From positions 1 through 62,113 of the forward strand of contig QKHS01000059.1 of assembly GCA_003249955.1 (NCBI GenBank): DNA of 62,113 nt, in the 5' to 3' direction. The stretch comes from Bacteroidales bacterium (GTDB taxonomy: Bacteria; Bacteroidota; Bacteroidia; Bacteroidales; ML635J-15). Shown in pieces: positions 25,708-34,928 of the stretch (the first letter of the stretch is position 1; every line of letters starts with the position of its first letter). The notes beneath the pieces were generated by a model, which had not been told where the DNA came from, did no database searches, and saw only the letters and a program-made list of their open reading frames with translations. A program made the translations under genes and the position numbers.

Positions 25708-28176
25708 GTGATTTACCCTGATAATTTTGAAATAAAGATTGGTTTTGACAAAATCCGGCAAATGATAAAATCCGGATGCATGGGAGATGCTGCAAAATTT
25801 CTTGTAGATGAGATTAAATTCAGTTCCGATGCAGATTTGATACGCAAATATCTGAAAGAAACTGAAGAGATGATGACTATCTGCATGTTGAAAGACAGTT
25901 ATCCGGCAAATTCGTATCCGGATGTTGGCCACATTGCAAAAAAACTTAAAGTTGAAGGAACATGTTTGCAGCTTTTCGAGATTGTTGACATAAGAACTGT
26001 CCTCGAAAATACAAAAAGTATCCGTGGATTCTTTAAAACTGACGAAAAAAACGAATTCCCTTTACTTAAAGAAATTGTTGCTTCAATAGTTTTTCCTACT
26101 TACCTGTACGACAGAATAAATGCTGTAATTTCAAAAAACGGAACAGTAAAAGATAATGCTTCGCCTGCGTTAAGGGAAATAAGAAAAAACCTTATTGATG
26201 CACAAAATCAGGTAACAAAAAAATTGAACAGTATTCTGGGATCTATTCGTGACGAAGGATGGATAAGTAAAGATCTTTCGGCTACAATGGTAAACGGGAG
26301 GTTGGTTCTTCCTATAGAATCAGGGCATAAGCGCAAAATAAAAGGGCTTATTCACGACGAATCTGCAAGCGGAAAAACTGTATATATAGAGCCTCAGGAA
26401 GTTGTTGAGCTAAACAATGACATACGTGAATACGAAATTGCCGAAAACCGCGAAATTCAAAAAATTCTGTTTGAACTGACAGAAGAATTCAGGCCATATT
26501 GGGAAGATTTGTTTAATATTACCGAAACAATTGCATATCTGGATTTAATAAGAGCAAAATCATTAATGGCAATCCGCATAGAAGCAATTATTCCTAAAGT
26601 TGACGAAAATCCCGGACTCGATCTGATTCGCGGCAAGCACCCTTTGCTTTATCTCAGCCTGAAAAAAGAAAAAAAAGAAGTTGTCCCGACCAGCTTTTTA
26701 CTGAATAACGAGAATAAAATTCTGCTTATATCCGGGCCTAATGCGGGAGGTAAAAGTGTTTGTCTTAAAACCACCGCACTTCTGTCTTATATGGTTCAGT
26801 GCGGATTGCCGGTACCTGTCGGAGGTGCTTCGGTAATGGGTATTTTCGACAATATATTTCTCGATATCGGAGATCAGCAATCAATAGAAAACGATCTCAG
26901 TACTTACAGTTCTCACCTTATGAATATGAAGCATTTTCTTAAAAATGCAAACGAAAAATCACTTATTCTGATTGATGAATTCGGATCAGGAACCGATCCG
27001 ATTATCGGCGGGACCATTGCCGAATCAATTCTTGAAGAACTGAATGAAACCGGAACCTTCGGAGTAATTACCACGCATTACTCCAATCTCAAAATATTTG
27101 CGTCAAACACTCCGGGAATCTTTAACGGAGCCATGCATATTGATCAGAATAAGATGCAGCCTACTTTTATTCTCGAAACAGGCATTCCCGGAAGTTCTTA
27201 TGCAATTGAAATAGCCCAGAGAATCGGACTGCCACAAAGCATCATCGAAAAAACAAAGGAAAAAGCAGGAAGCGACCATGCAAATATGGATAAGTTTCTG
27301 CGCAGGGTAATGAGGGACAAAAAATACTGGGAAAATAAACGTCAGCAGATTCGTATCCAGGAAAAAAAGATGGAAGAAATCCTCGAAAAGAATATTCTTG
27401 AACTCGAAACTCTTAAATCAAAGAAGAAACAAATTCTTGAAGCCGCAAGAAAAGAATCGGAACATTTGCTGGCTGATGTAAACAAACAGATTGAAAACAC
27501 AATCCGTAAAATAAAAGAGGGTAATGCCGATAAAGATGTAACAAAAGACGCACGAAAAGAAATTCAGGAATTCAAAGAAAATTTCATTAAATCTTCGAAT
27601 GATGAAGATGATGAAATTTCAAAAAAATATAATCATTTTAAAAAGAAACAGGAAGAACGCGAAGCCCGTAGAAAAGAAAAGCTGAAAACGCCTCCTGAAA
27701 TTATTAAAGTTGATGAAAATAAAATAAACATAGGCAGTAAAGTAAAACTTAAAGGGCAGGAAGTTGTCGGCGAAGTTACAGATCTCGGAGAAAAAAATGC
27801 CGTGGTAAGTTTCGGGAACATGTACACAAGCATAGCTCTTGAAAAACTCGAAAAAGTAAGCGAAACAGAGTACAAACAAAAAAACCGTTCGGCCTCATCG
27901 CTGCATTTTAATTACAATGAAAAAGTTCTCAATTTTAAACCATATATCGATGTACGCGGCGACAGAGTTGAGGAAGCTATAAAGAAAATTACCGACCTGG
28001 TTGACGAAGCTATAATGCTGGATTTCAAGGAGTTAAAAATACTTCACGGCAAAGGAAACGGCGTTTTGAGGCAGTTTATCCGCGATTACCTGCGCACAGT
28101 TCCACGTATAGAAGCCTGTTACGATGAAGATATACGATTTGGTGGCGGAGGAATTACAATTGTAAAATTAAAGTAA
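25708..28176 (+). CDS. mutS2: Endonuclease MutS2
   Basis: An 822-aa ATPase of the MutS2 family, which acts on recombination intermediates or collided ribosomes rather than in classical mismatch repair. The clamp and lever region (~1-320) lacks the MutS mismatch-recognition domain. Walker A is GPNAGGKS (343-350), Walker B LILIDEFGSG (Asp423/Glu424), and ITTHYSNLK follows. A long charged coiled coil (~520-670) leads to a KOW-like segment and a C-terminal Smr nuclease domain (~745-822) with DVRGDR and LHGKGNGVLR. The start is a GTG at 25708. The next gene begins 2 nt after the stop codon, so the DUF3109 gene is very likely co-transcribed. Confidence 0.95.
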   Translation: MIYPDNFEIKIGFDKIRQMIKSGCMGDAAKFLVDEIKFSSDADLIRKYLKETEEMMTICMLKDSYPANSYPDVGHIAKKLKVEGTCLQLFEIVDIRTVLENTKSIRGFFKTDEKNEFPLLKEIVASIVFPTYLYDRINAVISKNGTVKDNASPALREIRKNLIDAQNQVTKKLNSILGSIRDEGWISKDLSATMVNGRLVLPIESGHKRKIKGLIHDESASGKTVYIEPQEVVELNNDIREYEIAENREIQKILFELTEEFRPYWEDLFNITETIAYLDLIRAKSLMAIRIEAIIPKVDENPGLDLIRGKHPLLYLSLKKEKKEVVPTSFLLNNENKILLISGPNAGGKSVCLKTTALLSYMVQCGLPVPVGGASVMGIFDNIFLDIGDQQSIENDLSTYSSHLMNMKHFLKNANEKSLILIDEFGSGTDPIIGGTIAESILEELNETGTFGVITTHYSNLKIFASNTPGIFNGAMHIDQNKMQPTFILETGIPGSSYAIEIAQRIGLPQSIIEKTKEKAGSDHANMDKFLRRVMRDKKYWENKRQQIRIQEKKMEEILEKNILELETLKSKKKQILEAARKESEHLLADVNKQIENTIRKIKEGNADKDVTKDARKEIQEFKENFIKSSNDEDDEISKKYNHFKKKQEEREARRKEKLKTPPEIIKVDENKINIGSKVKLKGQEVVGEVTDLGEKNAVVSFGNMYTSIALEKLEKVSETEYKQKNRSASSLHFNYNEKVLNFKPYIDVRGDRVEEAIKKITDLVDEAIMLDFKELKILHGKGNGVLRQFIRDYLRTVPRIEACYDEDIRFGGGGITIVKLK

Positions 28177-28178
28177 AA

Positions 28179-28760
28179 ATGATTGACATTGACAATAAAA
28201 TAGTTCACAGGGATATTTTTCAGAAATGCTTTATATGTGACATCTGCAAATGCAAAGGAGCCTGCTGTGTGGAAGGAGACTCCGGAGCTCCGCTGGAACA
28301 AGCAGAAGTTGATAAAATTAACGAAATATTACCTTTGATTTACCACCGGCTGACAGATGAAGGAAAATCTGTTATTGACAGAGAAGGAATTTCAATGATT
28401 GATATCGAAGGAGAACTCACTACAACAATCTTTGGCGAAAAAGGAGCCTGCGTTTTTACTCAATACTCCAAAGACGGGATTGCATATTGTGAAATTGAAA
28501 AAGCCTGGGAAGAAGGAATAGTTGACTTTCGCAAACCGATATCATGCCACCTCTATCCTATCCGTGTAAAAAAGTACAGTAGTTTCGATGCTGTAAACTA
28601 CAATGTGTGGGATATTTGCAAAGATGCTGTAATTCTGGGAAATGAGAAACAAGTTAAAATTTTTGAATTCTTAAAAGAACCATTAATCCGTAAATACGGC
28701 GAAGAGTGGTACAAAGAAGCTTGTATAGCTGCAAAGTACCTGGAGGAAAATCCTGAGTAG
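28179..28760 (+). CDS. DUF3109 family cysteine-rich protein
   Basis: A 193-aa cytoplasmic protein with the cluster C17, C20, C23, C25, C29, C30 near the N-terminus and further cysteines in GACVFTQYS, YCEIEKAW, ISCHLYPIR and DICKDAV. This arrangement is that of DUF3109, related to the YkgJ-type metal/Fe-S binding families. The function is unknown. It follows mutS2 by 2 nt and is the last gene before a convergent unit. Confidence 0.85.
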   Translation: MIDIDNKIVHRDIFQKCFICDICKCKGACCVEGDSGAPLEQAEVDKINEILPLIYHRLTDEGKSVIDREGISMIDIEGELTTTIFGEKGACVFTQYSKDGIAYCEIEKAWEEGIVDFRKPISCHLYPIRVKKYSSFDAVNYNVWDICKDAVILGNEKQVKIFEFLKEPLIRKYGEEWYKEACIAAKYLEENPE

Positions 28761-28829
28761 TAAGATAAATTGTGTGTCCTTTACTTCCCGACAGACTTCG
28801 GGCTTAAAATGCAAAGACTAACCCGGAAA

Positions 28830-29423
28830 TCAGAGAGTATTTCCCGGAAGTTTTTTCTTACCTTCTGAAACTTTAATATTATTCTTTGTCACATATTCTT
28901 TCCAATCCCTGCACTTAACGTCTGATACAGGCCCCGTACGCTGGTAATAATGACAAAGTGCTGCTGCCAAACCATCTGTTGCATCAAGTTTTTCCGGGAG
29001 TTCTTTTATTTTCAGTATTTTTTGCAACATCCCCGCCACCTGCTCTTTAGACGCAGCTCCGGACCCGGTTATAGCGAGTTTTATTTTTCGCGGGGCATAC
29101 TCGTAAATAGGAACAGTACGCGTTAATGCCGCAGCAATAGCCGCACCCTGAGCACGTCCCAGTTTAAGCATAGACTGCACGTTCTTACCCTGAAAAGGAG
29201 CTTCGATAGACAACTCATCAGGTTTAAAACCATCTATTAATTGCAAAGTACGCTCGTAAATATGTTTAAGTTTATTGAAGTGCCCGTCCATTTTATGCAT
29301 ATCTACAATTCCGAATCCGACACATTCAACAGTTTTTCCTTTTTCATGAATAACACCATAACCCATAATATTTGTCCCCGGGTCAATTCCCAGTATTACT
29401 CTGTCTTTTTTTATTTCTGCCAT
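28830..29423 (-). CDS. ruvC: Crossover junction endodeoxyribonuclease RuvC
   Basis: A 197-aa Holliday-junction resolvase. The acidic catalytic residues are all present: Asp14 in LGIDPGT, Glu74 in LSIEAPFQG, and Asp147/Asp150 in LDATDGLAAAL. The length is slightly above the usual 160-190 aa because of a basic C-terminal tail. Its ATG shares one base with the TGA stop of the upstream TPR gene (TGATG), implying translational coupling. ruvA and ruvB are not in the window. Confidence 0.95.
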   Translation of the reverse strand: MAEIKKDRVILGIDPGTNIMGYGVIHEKGKTVECVGFGIVDMHKMDGHFNKLKHIYERTLQLIDGFKPDELSIEAPFQGKNVQSMLKLGRAQGAAIAAALTRTVPIYEYAPRKIKLAITGSGAASKEQVAGMLQKILKIKELPEKLDATDGLAAALCHYYQRTGPVSDVKCRDWKEYVTKNNIKVSEGKKKLPGNTL

Positions 29424-31237
29424 CAGGGTGTTTTTGTCAGGTTTCGTAAATTCTTTCGGGCTTCAACGGTAAAAATACTTCCCGGAAAATCTGTTATCAG
29501 TTTCAGATATGCATCCTGTGCCGCGGCTTTATTATTCAGTTTTTCCTCACATTGGGCATATTTAAACAATGCATTATCTGCAAGAATGTCGTAATAATAA
29601 GTTGTTGCAACCTGATTGTAAAATTCTGCAGCTTTTGCATAGTCCCCGCCTACCTCATAAATTCCGGCTTTACGATAAAGCACATCATCAATAAGTCCAT
29701 GCGACGGATACAAAGCAATAACAGAATCAAGAGTGGCAAAAGCCTTATCGTACTGCTTTGAAAAAATATAGAAATCAGCACGGGCAAAAATCTGCATTGT
29801 TACTTCTGTTGTGTCAAGATTGTAATTATCTGCTATGAACATGCTAAGTTCCATGGCATCGTTTGCAATAAGTTTTGATGTACTCGATTTAAGAACGTCA
29901 AGTTGTGCCTGAGCCCATTTGAACTGACCGGTATAATAAGCCAGTTTTGCTTTCTTAAACCTTGCTTCGTGCCCAACAGGACTTTCTGTTGAAGCTTTCT
30001 CAACCTGAGCATAAGTAAGAATAGCATCCCAGGGATTGTTATTCAGAAAATAAATATCCCCAAGTAATAATTTCAGAACCATTTCCTGATCCGGCTGAAA
30101 TCTTCGTTCTCCGATACTTTTATTTATAAGAGCTATTGCCTCATCATATTTATTAAGATAAAAAGCTTTAATATTTACAAGGGCATAAATGATTTTATAC
30201 GATTCCTTGCGCAAAACGATACTCAAAGACTCCTCCAGCATTGACTCCAGTTTCTGCAACTCTTCCCTGTCGGGATTAAGTTTTGATGTGGTCTTTGTGT
30301 AAAGTACGTTCAGGTTTTCGATATAAGCAACATTGTAAAACGGATTCTCTTTTCCCTTTGCCATGACATAGCCAAATGCTTCCATAGCCAGGTCATATTC
30401 CATATTATCATACAATAATGATCCGAATTCAATAATATCATTCTCTCCTGATCTGGTTCTTTTATCTATTGCATAAAGCTGGTTCAAAGCCTGTTTGTAT
30501 CTGCCGGTCTGAGAATATTGCCATATCAGTAATTTATTAAACACCTGATTCTGCGGATTTTCCTGAATCTTTTGCAACAACATTGACTCTACTACAGCAT
30601 CAATACTTTGGTCAATATCATTGGCCATAACAAATTGCAAACGCGACTGTATATTTGATAATGACTGTGGATTTTTTTCAAGATAATTCAGGTATTGCCC
30701 CATCATTTTTTCGTAATCACGCTGAATATAATACAAGTTGCCAAGGTCCATGCTAAAATCATAGTTAGTCGATTTCCCTCCTGCAATATATGCTTTCTCG
30801 GCATACTCGTACTGACGATAACCAATAAATGCCGATGCTGCTCCAAGAACATTGTTTTGATTTGTTTTGACAATATTTATCGCTTCTTCAAATTCGGACT
30901 TTGCTTCAGCAAATTTGTTCGACGACTGATAAACCATTCCAAGGTCTATTATCAGGTAATAATCGTACTTGTTTTTCTTTAACTCTTTCTTCAGAAATTT
31001 TTCGGAAGTCTCATAATCATTCAGTTCACTGAGGCATCTCAGATAATAATCACGATTATTTTTATACCCTGTTTCACGGTATAACTTCTCGTATAGTGTT
31101 GCAGCTTTATCGTATTCCTGATTCTGATAATACTTTAACGCAAGTTGGGCATCGGCATTCTGTGCTGAAACCGAAAACTGCAGAATCAAAAACAAAACTG
31201 CAGTAATCCAGAAATATTTAGTTATATTTTTCTTCAA
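29423..31237 (-). CDS. Exported TPR-repeat protein
   Basis: A 604-aa protein with a signal peptide (cleavage near VSAQ) followed by tetratricopeptide repeats over nearly the whole length, e.g. QLALKYYQNQEYDKAATLYEKL, FAEAKSEFEEAI and YAKAAEFYNQVATTYY. It should be periplasmic or anchored in the outer membrane as a scaffold. It overlaps the lipoprotein gene upstream by 20 nt and ruvC downstream by 1 nt, so the three genes form a tight operon. The partner is unknown; a role in envelope assembly alongside the co-transcribed lipoprotein is plausible only. Confidence 0.88.
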   Translation of the reverse strand: MKKNITKYFWITAVLFLILQFSVSAQNADAQLALKYYQNQEYDKAATLYEKLYRETGYKNNRDYYLRCLSELNDYETSEKFLKKELKKNKYDYYLIIDLGMVYQSSNKFAEAKSEFEEAINIVKTNQNNVLGAASAFIGYRQYEYAEKAYIAGGKSTNYDFSMDLGNLYYIQRDYEKMMGQYLNYLEKNPQSLSNIQSRLQFVMANDIDQSIDAVVESMLLQKIQENPQNQVFNKLLIWQYSQTGRYKQALNQLYAIDKRTRSGENDIIEFGSLLYDNMEYDLAMEAFGYVMAKGKENPFYNVAYIENLNVLYTKTTSKLNPDREELQKLESMLEESLSIVLRKESYKIIYALVNIKAFYLNKYDEAIALINKSIGERRFQPDQEMVLKLLLGDIYFLNNNPWDAILTYAQVEKASTESPVGHEARFKKAKLAYYTGQFKWAQAQLDVLKSSTSKLIANDAMELSMFIADNYNLDTTEVTMQIFARADFYIFSKQYDKAFATLDSVIALYPSHGLIDDVLYRKAGIYEVGGDYAKAAEFYNQVATTYYYDILADNALFKYAQCEEKLNNKAAAQDAYLKLITDFPGSIFTVEARKNLRNLTKTP

Positions 31238-31769
31238 ATTCGTGTTTCAGATTAACAATCAGCGGATGTAACTGAGTGTATAGTTCGGCATGCTTTTTCC
31301 CGTATTCTATTTTAGAATCTGCCATCATCTCAATGTTGGTAAGTATAGAGTCCTCAACATGAATATAGTTGTCTATTTCTTCATCTTCAAAGAACCCTTC
31401 GCTGATATCATGCTGCAGATTGGTTATCTGAGCTTTAGACATTTCCAGTTCTTCCAGTATAGGAGGAATGTGCATGGAGTTCAGCTTTTTAAAACACTTG
31501 TCAACTGTTCCGTAAAGATAAATCAGGTTCATTATAGAATCTGTCCTTTCGAAATTTGCAGGTAAATGCTCAAAATAAGATATATAGACTTTTGTTGTGT
31601 CATAAATCTTTTTATATGCTTCAACTTCCGGAGAGGTAAGTTCAGCCTTTATTGAGTCAACCTTAACCAGCATTTCCTCAGTTTTTTTAATGCCTTCTTT
31701 TTGCTTTTCCGATTTACATGCAGCAAAAAGAACCGAGCTTACGAGCAGTAAAACAATCAGTTTTTTCAT
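31218..31769 (-). CDS. Putative lipoprotein with helical domain
   Basis: A 183-aa protein starting with a lipoprotein signal (MKKLIVLLLVSSVLFAAC, lipobox Cys18). The mature part is highly charged and predicted mostly alpha-helical (KKTEEMLVKVDSIKAEL .. ISEGFFEDEEIDNYIHVEDSIL), with some coiled-coil character. No family recognised. It overlaps the TPR protein gene by 20 nt and starts 1 nt after the serS stop codon, so it is in the rplU-rpmA-serS transcription direction. It may work together with the TPR protein. Confidence 0.8.
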   Translation of the reverse strand: MKKLIVLLLVSSVLFAACKSEKQKEGIKKTEEMLVKVDSIKAELTSPEVEAYKKIYDTTKVYISYFEHLPANFERTDSIMNLIYLYGTVDKCFKKLNSMHIPPILEELEMSKAQITNLQHDISEGFFEDEEIDNYIHVEDSILTNIEMMADSKIEYGKKHAELYTQLHPLIVNLKHEFEEKYN

Positions 31770-31770
31770 A

Positions 31771-33045
31771 TTATTTGCTTATTAGATCAAAACCTGTGAA
31801 AGCCCTCAGCACTTCCGGAACAACAATACCTTCTTCGGTTTGATAGTTTTCAATAATTGATGCCATTATTCTCGGTAATGCAAGGGCACTACCGTTAAGA
31901 CTATGTGCAAGTTTTGTTTTTTTATCATTATCCGGTTTGTATCTCAGTTTCAGACGATTGGTCTGAAAATCTTCAAAATTAGAAACGGAACTTACTTCCA
32001 GCCATCTTTCCTGAGCTGCCGAGAACACTTCGAAATCAAAAGTTAATGCCGAGGTAAAACTTATATCGCCGCCACAAAGTTTAAGAATGCGATAAGGAAG
32101 TTTCAGCTTTTTGAGCAAGCCTTCAACATGATCTTTCATTTCTTCCAGTGCAGCATAAGATTCCTCTGGTTTACGAATCTGAACTATCTCCACTTTATCA
32201 AACTGATGAAGGCGGTTTAGTCCGCGCACATGAGCTCCCCATGATCCTGCCTCGCGACGGAAACATGCAGAGTAAGCCATGTTCTTAACAGGGAAATCTT
32301 TCTCCGACAAAATTACATCACGGTAAAGATTTGTTACAGGAACTTCGGCGGTAGGGATAAGATAAAAATTATCAACAGTTGCATGATACATCTGTCCTTC
32401 TTTGTCCGGAAGCTGGCCTGTGCCGAAACCACTGTCTTCGTTAACCAAAAGCGGGGGTAAAATTTCTTCATAACCTGCTTTTTCAGCTTCATCGAGGAAG
32501 AAATTTATTAAGGCTCTCTGTAGCTTTGCTCCTTTTCCTTTATATACAGGAAAACCGGCTCCGGTAATTTTGGTCCCGAGTTCAAAATCTATAATATCAA
32601 GTTCTTTTATTAAATCCCAGTGAGGTTTCTTTACAGACAATTCAGGAATTACACCTCCTTCTTTAACAATTACATTGTCATTTTCGCCCTTACCTGCAGG
32701 TACAGATTCATGAGGCATATTAGGCAATAAAACTATAAGGCCGTTTAACTCTGCTTCTGCTTCTGCAAATTTTTGCTCAAGTTCCTTAACCTGTTCTTTA
32801 AGCTCAACTGTTTTTACTTTTTGAGAATCTGCTTCTTCCCTCTTACCCTGAGCATATAACTGACCTATAGATTTTGATATATCATTAAGCTGGTTTTGCA
32901 AATTATCTTTACTGTATTGATATTCTTTACGTCTGTCATCACAGGCGATTATTTGCTCAACTAAAGCAGTAGCATCAAAGTTTTTTATTTTCAGCCTGCT
33001 GATAACTTTCTCCTTTTCTTCCCTGATTACTCTTAATGTTAACAT
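31771..33045 (-). CDS. serS: Serine-tRNA ligase
   Basis: A 424-aa class II aminoacyl-tRNA synthetase that charges tRNA-Ser. I use the ATG at 33045 (MLTLRVIREEKEKV) because all SerS proteins start in this way; an ATG 13 codons upstream adds unrelated residues. Residues ~1-110 form the tRNA-binding coiled coil. Class II motif 2 (ACFRREAGSWG) and motif 3 (LNGSALALPRIMASIIEN) are intact, as is TAEVPVTNLYRD. It lies downstream of rpmA beyond a hairpin terminator, an arrangement common in Bacteroidales. Confidence 0.96.
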   Translation of the reverse strand: MLTLRVIREEKEKVISRLKIKNFDATALVEQIIACDDRRKEYQYSKDNLQNQLNDISKSIGQLYAQGKREEADSQKVKTVELKEQVKELEQKFAEAEAELNGLIVLLPNMPHESVPAGKGENDNVIVKEGGVIPELSVKKPHWDLIKELDIIDFELGTKITGAGFPVYKGKGAKLQRALINFFLDEAEKAGYEEILPPLLVNEDSGFGTGQLPDKEGQMYHATVDNFYLIPTAEVPVTNLYRDVILSEKDFPVKNMAYSACFRREAGSWGAHVRGLNRLHQFDKVEIVQIRKPEESYAALEEMKDHVEGLLKKLKLPYRILKLCGGDISFTSALTFDFEVFSAAQERWLEVSSVSNFEDFQTNRLKLRYKPDNDKKTKLAHSLNGSALALPRIMASIIENYQTEEGIVVPEVLRAFTGFDLISK

Positions 33046-33130
33046 ACATCTAAATTTTAATGCTGCGAAGTTACAAAATAACATCTAACTAAACATAAAA
33101 ACGGCAGAAAAGTTTGGGATAGTATAAAAC

Positions 33131-33157
33131 AAAAAAGCCCGCTGAAAAAACGGGCTT
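33131..33157 (-). terminator. Intrinsic terminator after rpmA
   Basis: AAGCCCG (33151-33157 on the minus strand) pairs with CGGGCTT (33135-33141), and the transcript continues into six U residues (33136-33131). It lies 19 nt past the rpmA stop and separates the ribosomal genes from serS, which may rely on read-through or its own promoter. Confidence 0.88.
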
Positions 33158-33176
33158 CACATATTTTGTCAGAAAA

Positions 33177-33563
33177 TTATTCTGCTTTATCTTCTTTTGG
33201 TTCTTCGACAACAGTTTCTGCAGCAGCAACAGGAGCTTCAACAACAGGCTCAGCTTTTACTTTTTTTGCTTTTTCAACAGGTTTTTCTTCAGCTACAGCT
33301 ACCGGAGCAGCAGCAGGAATGATAGAAACATAAGATCTGTTATCTCTTTTTTTCTGGAAGTGAACGGTTCCGTCAATAAGTGCAAATAAAGTATGGTCTT
33401 TACCAATACCCATGTTTGCTCCCGGATGATGAACAGTACCACGTTGACGAACAATAATATTTCCGGCTATCGCAGCCTGACCTCCGTATATTTTAACTCC
33501 AAGTCTTTTACTTTCGGATTCACGACCGTTACGTGAACTACCGGCTCCTTTTTTATGTGCCAT
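33177..33563 (-). CDS. rpmA: 50S ribosomal protein L27
   Basis: A 128-aa protein whose first ~85 residues are canonical L27 ([50 protein letters not shown]). The N-terminus reaches the peptidyl-transferase centre of the 50S subunit. After it comes an unusual ~43-residue tail of Ala/Val/Glu/Lys/Pro repeats ([15 protein letters not shown] .. [20 protein letters not shown]) that is absent from most bacterial L27 proteins and presumably disordered. The gene is 17 nt after rplU. Confidence 0.97.
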   Translation of the reverse strand: MAHKKGAGSSRNGRESESKRLGVKIYGGQAAIAGNIIVRQRGTVHHPGANMGIGKDHTLFALIDGTVHFQKKRDNRSYVSIIPAAAPVAVAEEKPVEKAKKVKAEPVVEAPVAAAETVVEEPKEDKAE

Positions 33564-33580
33564 TTCTGAATACTATTTAA

Positions 33581-33892
33581 TTATGCTTTGATATCCTGAA
33601 TTTCTATCTCTGTTAAATACTGACGGTGACCGTTCAGTGTCTGATAACCTTTTCTTCTTTTTTTCTTAAAAACAAGAGTGGTTTCGCCTTTGCAATGTTT
33701 CAGTACCTTGGCAGATACATTTGCTTTTTCTACTACCGGAGTGCCAATAGTTACGTTATCTTCATTGTCCAATAAAAGAACTTTGTCAAACTTAACTTCA
33801 CTGCCTTCTTCGTTTTCCAGACGGTTTACAAAAAGCTTGGTACCTTTTTCTACCTTAAACTGTTGTCCTGCTATTTCAACTATTGCGTACAT
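33581..33892 (-). CDS. rplU: 50S ribosomal protein L21
   Basis: A 103-aa protein matching L21 throughout: MYAIVEIAGQQFKVEKGTKL at the start and KKRRKGYQTLNGHRQYLTEI at the C-terminus, the 23S rRNA-binding region. It is the first gene of the rplU-rpmA unit and has a textbook promoter (33940-33970) about 45 nt upstream. Confidence 0.97.
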   Translation of the reverse strand: MYAIVEIAGQQFKVEKGTKLFVNRLENEEGSEVKFDKVLLLDNEDNVTIGTPVVEKANVSAKVLKHCKGETTLVFKKKRRKGYQTLNGHRQYLTEIEIQDIKA

Positions 33893-33939
33893 TTTCTAAA
33901 CTGTTTTTAATATGTCTTCTTTTAAAAAATTTCGGACTG

Positions 33940-33970
33940 CAAATGTAGAAAACTTTATTTTAATAACAAA
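33940..33970 (-). promoter_or_regulatory. Promoter of rplU-rpmA
   Basis: On the minus strand TTTG (33970-33967), a 19-nt spacer and TACATTTG (33947-33940) fit the Bacteroidota consensus exactly. The start site should be near 33933, giving a leader of about 40 nt. Confidence 0.8.
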
Positions 33971-34167
33971 GAAAATTTTTATTATTTTTTTTTGACTGTA
34001 AAAACTGAGCCTTTCAGGAATTACAAAGCCATGAAAAAAGAACCTGTAATATAGTAATTATTAAAGGTGTCTGCTACTCATGTTTTTAACCACTGGTCTC
34101 TCCTGCTCAGGTTACGGCTCTTCCAAAAAAATATGCTTTAAATAATAAAATATCCGATTCTCAGTTA

Positions 34168-34175
34168 TATCTTTG
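34168..34175 (+). promoter_or_regulatory. Candidate -7 element for the porT-like gene
   Basis: TATCTTTG is a perfect -7 match 14 nt before the TTG start codon. A -33 TTTG is not visible, so confidence is limited. Confidence 0.45.
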
Positions 34176-34189
34176 TAAAAAATTTAATA

Positions 34190-34924
34190 TTGAAAAAGAT
34201 TTCTCTAATAATATTAATTAGTATAATCGGGTTAAATCTCGGTGCACAGAAGGCCATTCCTATGAATTTGCCAAAGCTGGATAATCAGGTTGCTCACTTC
34301 GGATATTCTCTGGGCCTTAACACAATGGATTTCACAATCAGGCCTTCTGATGTTTTCCTGCCGGGGTTCGACACTGTATATGCTGTTGAGGTAGGTAAAT
34401 TTATAGGATTTAACATCAATATGATTTCCAATCTTCGCCTTGCCGAGTATATTGATGTAAGATTTCTTCCCGGCTTAATGTTCGGACAAAGAAATCTGAA
34501 GTATAAATACATAAAAAACGGAGAATACAGACTTCATAACATGATGATTGAATCAACTTTTCTGGATTTCCCGGTTTATTTAAAGTATCGTGCTGCCCGT
34601 ATTAACAACTGGAGGCCTTTTGTCCTTGCAGGTGCTGACTGCAGAATAGATCTTGCATCTCAAAGAAAAATAAATCCTGACGAAAGACCCAAAATAAGGC
34701 TTAAACCTGTTGATGCGTATTATGAAGTTGGCTTAGGTGCCGATTTCTTCCTTGAATACTTTATGTTCGGGATAGAGCTGAAGTCGTCATGGGGATTATT
34801 TAATGTTGTAGCCTATGATGACTCCCAGTTCAGCGAATATTTCCGAAAACTCAATTCTCATATGTATGTGCTTTCTTTCCATTTCGAAGGCGGAAAGATT
34901 GACAAAATAAAATGGTGGAATTAA
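34190..34924 (+). CDS. porT: PorT-like outer-membrane beta-barrel protein of the type IX secretion system
   Basis: A 244-aa protein with a signal peptide (cleavage near LGAQ) and an eight-stranded OmpW/PorT-type barrel. The start is a TTG at 34190. The phrase NLPKLDNQVAHFGYSLGLNTMDF and the C-terminal ELKSSWGLFNVV with SHMYVLSFHFEGG match my memory of PorT, a T9SS component needed for cargo export in Porphyromonas (SprT in Flavobacterium), which is also about 244 aa. Many T9SS cargo proteins are in the window. In several relatives porT follows ubiE; here it is followed, 4 nt later, by an FAD oxidoreductase. It could instead be another PorT-superfamily barrel. Confidence 0.7.
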   Translation: MKKISLIILISIIGLNLGAQKAIPMNLPKLDNQVAHFGYSLGLNTMDFTIRPSDVFLPGFDTVYAVEVGKFIGFNINMISNLRLAEYIDVRFLPGLMFGQRNLKYKYIKNGEYRLHNMMIESTFLDFPVYLKYRAARINNWRPFVLAGADCRIDLASQRKINPDERPKIRLKPVDAYYEVGLGADFFLEYFMFGIELKSSWGLFNVVAYDDSQFSEYFRKLNSHMYVLSFHFEGGKIDKIKWWN

Positions 34925-34928
34925 AATC

